Source: Teichococcus rhizosphaerae (lineage in GTDB: Bacteria; Pseudomonadota; Alphaproteobacteria; Acetobacterales; Acetobacteraceae). From it: a stretch of DNA of 64,000 bases. The notes under the pieces are model-generated. The model did not search any database, was not told where the DNA came from, and was given only the letters and a program-made list of their open reading frames with translations. The translations under genes and the position numbers were made by a program. The stretch lies in the NCBI RefSeq assembly GCF_002631185.1, contig NZ_PDNU01000001.1, positions 206,992-270,991 of the forward strand, given 5' to 3'. Shown here piece by piece: positions 60,053 through 64,000 of the stretch; positions within the stretch are counted from its first letter, which is position 1, and each line of letters opens with the position of its first letter.

Positions 60053-61224
60053 TGCGGGACTGGCTGATCGAGGATGGCCGCGTGCTGGCCGGGGGCGCCC
60101 TGCGGCCGGGCACCCTGGCGCTGGGCGGCGGCGTGGTGCGGGAGCGCCCGGCACCCGGCGCGGCGCGGCTCGATGCGGGCGGGCTGCTGGTGCTGCCCGG
60201 CATCGTCGACATCCATGGCGACGCGCATGAGCGGCAGTTCCAGCCGCGCCCGGGCATCAACATGCCGGCCAGCCTCGCGCTGCGCGATTCGGCGGCGCAG
60301 ATCCTGGCCGCCGGCATCACCACCGCCTTCCTGGGCGTGACGCTCTCCTGGGAGCCGGGGCTGCGCTCCATCCAGGCCTGGCGGACGCTGCTGGCCGGCC
60401 TCGCGGCGCTCGCCGCCACGCCGGGCGGCTGGCACGGTGCCGAGCTGCGTGTGCATCTGCGCTTCGAGGCCGACAACTTCGCGGCGCTGGACGAGGCGGT
60501 GGCGGACATCGCCGCGGGGCGCGTCCATCTTCTGGCCTTCAACGACCACACGCCGGGGATCCTGCGCAAGCTGGAGGGGGAGGCGGCGGCGGCGAAATAT
60601 GCCGAGCGCTCCGGCGTTCCGGTCGCCGCCTTCCGGGCTCTGGCGGAGGCGGCGGTCGCGCGGCGGGGCGATGTGCCGGCGGCGCGGCGGCGGCTGGCGG
60701 AGGCGGCGCGCGCCGCCGGCCTGCCGGTCGCCAGCCACGATGATGCCACCATCGCCGAGCGCGAGGCGTTCCGGGCGCTGGGTGCCGGGATCTGCGAGTT
60801 CCCGATGGCCGAGGCGGTGGCCGAGGCGGCGCGCGCGGCGGGCGAGGCGGTGGTGATGGGCGCGCCCAACGTGGTGCGCGGCGGCAGCCATCTCGGCTGG
60901 GCCAGCGCCGCGCCGCTCGCCGAGCGCGGCCTCGTGACGGTGCTGGCCTCGGACTATGTGTGGCCCTCTCTGCTGGAGGCGGCCTTCGTGCTGGAAGCGC
61001 GCGGGGTGCTGGACCTGCCCGCCGCCTGGGCGCTGGTCAGCGCCAACCCGGCCGCGGCCGCCGGGCTGCGGGACCGGGGCCGGCTGGAGCCCGGGCTGCG
61101 CGGCGACGTGGTGCTGGTGGACCCCGCGCGCCGGGCGCCGGTCGCGGTGTTCTGCGCGGGCCGGCTGGCCTGGCTGGCGCCGGAGGCCTCGGCGCGCCTC
61201 GGCGTGGCGGCGGCCATGGCGTGA
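60049..61224 (+). CDS. Second, diverged PhnM-type diphosphatase/amidohydrolase
   Basis: 391 aa, start MMRDWLIEDGRVLAGG from an ATGATG that overlaps the phnF stop. It shares with PhnM the blocks HLRFE, FNDHTPG, SHDDAT, APNVVRGGSHLGW and ASDYVWPSLLEAA, so metal ligands seem kept. It replaces DNLE with DAHE (DIHGDAHERQFQP) and lacks the DWH of canonical PhnM. A normal PhnM is encoded 5 kb away. It may act on another triphosphate or phosphonate intermediate, or feed another C-P lyase substrate; this is inference. Confidence 0.88.
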   Translation: MMRDWLIEDGRVLAGGALRPGTLALGGGVVRERPAPGAARLDAGGLLVLPGIVDIHGDAHERQFQPRPGINMPASLALRDSAAQILAAGITTAFLGVTLSWEPGLRSIQAWRTLLAGLAALAATPGGWHGAELRVHLRFEADNFAALDEAVADIAAGRVHLLAFNDHTPGILRKLEGEAAAAKYAERSGVPVAAFRALAEAAVARRGDVPAARRRLAEAARAAGLPVASHDDATIAEREAFRALGAGICEFPMAEAVAEAARAAGEAVVMGAPNVVRGGSHLGWASAAPLAERGLVTVLASDYVWPSLLEAAFVLEARGVLDLPAAWALVSANPAAAAGLRDRGRLEPGLRGDVVLVDPARRAPVAVFCAGRLAWLAPEASARLGVAAAMA

Positions 61225-61323
61225 GGTGGGCGGCGGCGGCAGGCGGGCGGGGAGGGCATGGCGCCGCCCCGGCCGGGCCATGCGCAGCAAAGCCGCGTGG
61301 CAACGGCAAGCCGGCGGCAACGA

Positions 61324-61351
61324 AAAAGGGCGCCGTTGCCGGCGCCCTTTT
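61324..61351. terminator. Bidirectional intrinsic terminator
   Basis: GGGCGCC/GGCGCCC with a 6-base loop is extended by AAAA/TTTT, giving a symmetric hairpin with a T-run in both directions. It ends the phnF-phnM2 transcript on the plus strand and lies just past the 3' end of tRNA-Asn on the minus strand. Confidence 0.85.
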
Positions 61352-61358
61352 CCATGAT

Positions 61359-61434
61359 TGGCTCCCCGAGTTGGACTCGAACCAACGACCTAGCGATTAA
61401 CAGTCGCGTGCTCTACCAGCTGAGCTATCGGGGA
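61359..61434 (-). tRNA. tRNA-Asn (anticodon GTT)
   Basis: Minus-strand cloverleaf with 7-bp acceptor stem, D-arm AGCTCAGCTGGTAGAGC, anticodon loop CTGTTAA, T-arm with TTCGAGT, discriminator G and encoded CCA. It reads AAC and AAU. It is followed at once by the bidirectional terminator. Confidence 0.96.
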
Positions 61435-61539
61435 TCAGCGTGTGGCCGGCGCTATAGCGGGGCGTTCCGGGCTCTGCAAGACCCCTTTGAAACCGTTCCG
61501 CTTTCGCGCCGTCCACCGGATGACCGGTGGGGTAGTCCG

Positions 61540-61613
61540 TGGAGGCCCGAGCCGGAATTGAACCGACGTACGCGGATTTGCAGTCCGCTGCATCACCACT
61601 CTGCCATCGGGCC
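61540..61613 (-). tRNA. tRNA-Cys (anticodon GCA)
   Basis: Minus-strand cloverleaf with acceptor GGCCCGA/TCGGGCC, short D-arm GCAGAGTGGTGATGC, anticodon loop CTGCAAA, T-arm with TTCAATT, discriminator U and encoded CCA. It lies 105 bases upstream of tRNA-Asn on the same strand, probably in one precursor. Confidence 0.95.
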
Positions 61614-61749
61614 TTCGGTGGCGGTGTATCGGGGGTCTGAGGCTTCCGGTCAAGAGCGCCTCGCGCTTGGCGTGCGGGTTCGGCCGCGCCTATAAGGCTG
61701 CCACGGCGCGGCAAGTGGCCCGTGCCCCGGCAGTCGAGGACAGCAGGCG

Positions 61750-62409
61750 ATGGATTTCGCGGGTGCGCGCAAATGGATGGTGGACGGCCAGCTCCGGCCC
61801 AACAAGGTGACCGACCCGCGCATCATCTCGGCCATGCTGGACCTGCCCCGGCACCGCTTCGTGCCGCAGGCGCAGGTGCCGCGCGCCCATGCCGATGAGG
61901 ACGTGCCGCTGGGCGGCGGCCGCGTGATGATCCAGCCGATGATGCTGGCGCGGCTGATGCAGCTCGCCCAGATCCGCGCCGACGAGCAGGTGCTGCTGCT
62001 GGGCGCCGGCAGCGGCTATGGCGCGGCGCTCGCCGCCCGCATGGGCGGCCGCGTGACAGCGGTGGAGAGCGACCCGGCGCTGCTCGCCCTGGCGCGCGAT
62101 GCGCTGGACGAGGTGTCGGTCGCGCCGGGCAGCATCCGCCTGGTGGAGGGCGATGCCTCGCGCGGCCACGCCGCGGGCGCGCCCTACGACCTGATCCTGA
62201 TCGAGGGGCAGGTGCCGGAAATTCCCGCCGGCCTCGTGGAGCAGCTGGCCGAGGGCGGGCGCGCGGTGGCGGTGCGCCGCCTGCCGGGCCAGTCCGGCGC
62301 CGCCGTGCTGGGCCGCCGGCTGGGCGGCTCCTTCAGCGTCAGCGAGGCGTTCGACTGCAACACCGCGCCGCTGCCCGACTTCCTGCCGCAGCCGGGCTTC
62401 GTGTTCTAA
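61750..62409 (+). CDS. pcm: Protein-L-isoaspartate O-methyltransferase family protein
   Basis: 219 aa. A Rossmann methyltransferase with the SAM-binding VLLLGAGSGYGAALAAR and VTAVESDPALLA. The N-terminal RKWMVDGQLRPNKVTDPRI and FVPQAQVPRAHADEDVPLGGG, QPMMLARLMQL belong to the PCMT group, although classical PCMT uses a Thr/Ser-rich active site here less clear. The gene stands directly before tolC, as in several alphaproteobacteria. Repair activity is therefore uncertain. The start follows a weak Shine-Dalgarno. Confidence 0.82.
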   Translation: MDFAGARKWMVDGQLRPNKVTDPRIISAMLDLPRHRFVPQAQVPRAHADEDVPLGGGRVMIQPMMLARLMQLAQIRADEQVLLLGAGSGYGAALAARMGGRVTAVESDPALLALARDALDEVSVAPGSIRLVEGDASRGHAAGAPYDLILIEGQVPEIPAGLVEQLAEGGRAVAVRRLPGQSGAAVLGRRLGGSFSVSEAFDCNTAPLPDFLPQPGFVF

Positions 62410-62609
62410 GGCCCTTCCGGCCTCTTCCCGTTCTTCACCCCGTTCTTCTTGGCGCGGGCGGCGGCCGCCCGCTCCCGCGCCGCGCCCTTTTCCACGCTGC
62501 CCGCTGGCAGCCGCCGCGCCGCTCCGCTAGCCTGCGCCGTCCCCGGGCCTCCGGCCCGGATGTTCGCCGCCCGGGCAGCAGGCCCGGCCTTCTCCGCAGG
62601 AGCATGCCC

Positions 62610-64000
62610 GTGCCCATGAAAGTGTTTTCTCCGGTGCTGCGTCCGGTTGTGGCTGGTGTGGCGGTGTTGCTGCCGCTGCTGGGTTCTGGGGTGGCTGTGG
62701 CGCAGACGCTGCAGGAGGCGCTGAGCCAGGCCTATGCGAACAACCCGGTGCTGCAGACGCAGCGGGCGCAGCTGCGGGTGGTGGACGAGAACGTGCCGCA
62801 GGCGCTGGCGGGGTGGCGGCCGAGCGTGGTGGTGGCGGGCAATGCCGGCTATGTGGACGGGCAGGTGCGGCAGCGCGTGACGGATGCGTTCGGCACCACG
62901 CGGGGCATCTACAACGACGTGAACCGGCAGACGGCGGGGCTGAACGCGACGGTGACGCAGCCGCTCTACAGCGGCGGGCGGACGGTGGCGGCGACCAAGC
63001 GGGCGGAGAACCAGGTGCTGGCGCAGCGGGCGCGGCTGCTGGCGGCGGAGCAGCAGGTTCTGTCGGACGTGGTGCAGGCCTATGTGGCGGTGATCCGCGA
63101 CCAGGAGACGCTGCGGCTGAACGTGAACAACGTGCAGGTGCTGCAGCGGCAGCTGGACGCGACGAACGAGCGCTTCCGGGTGGGCGAGATCACCCGCACG
63201 GACGTGGCGCAGGCGGAGAGCCGGCTGGCGGGGGCGCGCTCGGCGCGGGCCAATGCCGAGGGCACGCTGCAGACCAGCCGGGCGACCTTCCGCCGCGTGG
63301 TGGGGCTGGCGCCGGAGCGGCTGGTGGCGCCGCAGCCGCTCGGCGTGCCGGTGCGGGCGGAGGCGGATGCGCGCGAGGTTGCGATGCGCAACAACCCCGC
63401 CGTGGTGGCGGCGCTGTTCGACGAGGCGGCGGCGCGCGACGCGGTGGACGTGCAGATGGCGGCGCTGCTGCCGCAGGTGAGCGTGCAGGCGCAGGCCTTC
63501 CGCTCGGACAACCAGCAGCAGCCGCACACGCGCGGCACGGGCCAGCAGATCACCGCCAACCTGTCGGTGCCGCTCTACCAGGGCGGGGCCGAGCACGCGG
63601 CGGTGCGGCAGGCGCGGCAGGATGCGGTGCGGCTGCGGCAGGTGGTGGACGACCAGCGCCGCCAGGCGATGCAGCAGGCGACGCAGGCCTGGGAGGGGCT
63701 GCAATCGGCCCGCGCCCAGGTGGAGAGCGTGCGGGCGCAGATCCGCGCCGCCGAGATCGCGCTCGACGGCGTGCAGCGCGAGGCGGTGGTGGGCAGCCGC
63801 ACCACGCTCGACGTGCTGAACGCCGAGCAGGAGCTGCTCAACGCCCGCGTCACCCTGGTGCAGGCGCTCTCCAGCGTCGTCACCGCCAGCTACAACCTCG
63901 CCGGCGCCGTCGGCCGCCTCACCGCCCGCGACCTCGCCCTCCCCGTCGCCCAGTACGACATGGAGGCCTACTACAACACCGTCCGCTCACGCTGGTTCGG
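62610..64000 (+). CDS. tolC: TolC-family outer-membrane efflux/secretion protein (3' end outside window)
   Basis: At least 463 residues lie in the window. A signal peptide (MKVFSPVLRPVVAGVAVLL, cleavage after AVA-QT) is followed by LQEALSQAYANNPVL, the usual TolC start, and two helical repeats (RVGEITRTDVAQAESRLAGARS and VGSRTTLDVLNAEQELLNAR, the doublet that marks the family). A Shine-Dalgarno AGGAG seven bases before a GTG supports the chosen start; ATGs 6 bases before and after are alternatives. Codon choice changes near 63.73 kb. The outer-membrane partner of efflux or type I secretion is its likely role. Confidence 0.9.
   Translation, partial: MPMKVFSPVLRPVVAGVAVLLPLLGSGVAVAQTLQEALSQAYANNPVLQTQRAQLRVVDENVPQALAGWRPSVVVAGNAGYVDGQVRQRVTDAFGTTRGIYNDVNRQTAGLNATVTQPLYSGGRTVAATKRAENQVLAQRARLLAAEQQVLSDVVQAYVAVIRDQETLRLNVNNVQVLQRQLDATNERFRVGEITRTDVAQAESRLAGARSARANAEGTLQTSRATFRRVVGLAPERLVAPQPLGVPVRAEADAREVAMRNNPAVVAALFDEAAARDAVDVQMAALLPQVSVQAQAFRSDNQQQPHTRGTGQQITANLSVPLYQGGAEHAAVRQARQDAVRLRQVVDDQRRQAMQQATQAWEGLQSARAQVESVRAQIRAAEIALDGVQREAVVGSRTTLDVLNAEQELLNARVTLVQALSSVVTASYNLAGAVGRLTARDLALPVAQYDMEAYYNTVRSRWF

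Noticed and set aside
62406..63704. 432-aa minus-strand frame opposite tolC.
   Set aside because: His/Arg/Leu-rich shadow of the G-ending codons of tolC.

Overview
The window is GC-rich, gene-dense chromosomal DNA. It most likely comes from an alphaproteobacterium of the Acetobacteraceae (Roseomonas-like). That placement is inferred from three things: a pyruvate dehydrogenase operon whose E1-beta carries its own lipoyl domain, a direct-repeat LexA box (GAAC-N7-GAAC) at recA, and the overall gene content. I see no insertion sequence, phage, integrase or CRISPR array. Adjacent genes very often overlap by 4 bases (ATGA, GTGA, TTGA), and several starts are GTG or TTG.

Layout: 0-7.5 kb holds trpE (cut by the window edge) and a PpiD-type chaperone, divergent from tpiA and an M20 peptidase, then a threonine-aldolase-family enzyme, a COQ10/RatA-like protein and lipA. 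7.6-13.4 kb is the pyruvate dehydrogenase operon pdhA-pdhB-pdhC-(GNAT)-lpdA, so lipoate synthesis and the lipoate-dependent complex are neighbours. 13.7-21.2 kb is histidine utilisation: hutC-hutU-hutH-hutI against a divergent hutF-GNAT pair, with an operator region between. No hutG was recognised. 21.2-25.8 kb has an M19 dipeptidase, an orphan peptide-type binding protein, a serine hydrolase and msrA. 25.9-27.8 kb has tRNA-Ser and the spermidine genes speD-speE. 28-35 kb has a CckA-like soluble hybrid kinase, SOS-controlled recA, an AsmA-family protein and an RluA-family pseudouridine synthase. 35-38 kb has a solo AbrB-type regulator between two near-identical palindromes, an NTF2-like protein, a 19-bp x 27 minisatellite, crcB and rarA. 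38-46 kb has alaS, a DmpA-type peptidase, a family-2 glycosyltransferase, gamma-glutamyltransferase and phnN.

46-61 kb is the accessory-looking part. It holds a complete dipeptide/oligopeptide-type ABC transporter and a creatininase-family hydrolase, followed by a full C-P lyase core (phnGHIJKLM) plus a DUF1045 2H-phosphoesterase. A divergent phnF and a second, diverged phnM paralogue lie across a palindromic operator. PhnJ keeps the four-cysteine pattern and the radical glycine of the E. coli enzyme. Together with phnN this could turn phosphonates into PRPP; phnCDE and phnP were not found here. The window closes with tRNA-Asn, tRNA-Cys, a PCMT-family gene and a tolC-type gene cut by the edge, in which codon usage changes near its 3' part.

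Functions come from reading motifs and gene order by eye. No database search was run, and starts are judged from overlaps, Shine-Dalgarno-like sequences and family N-termini.
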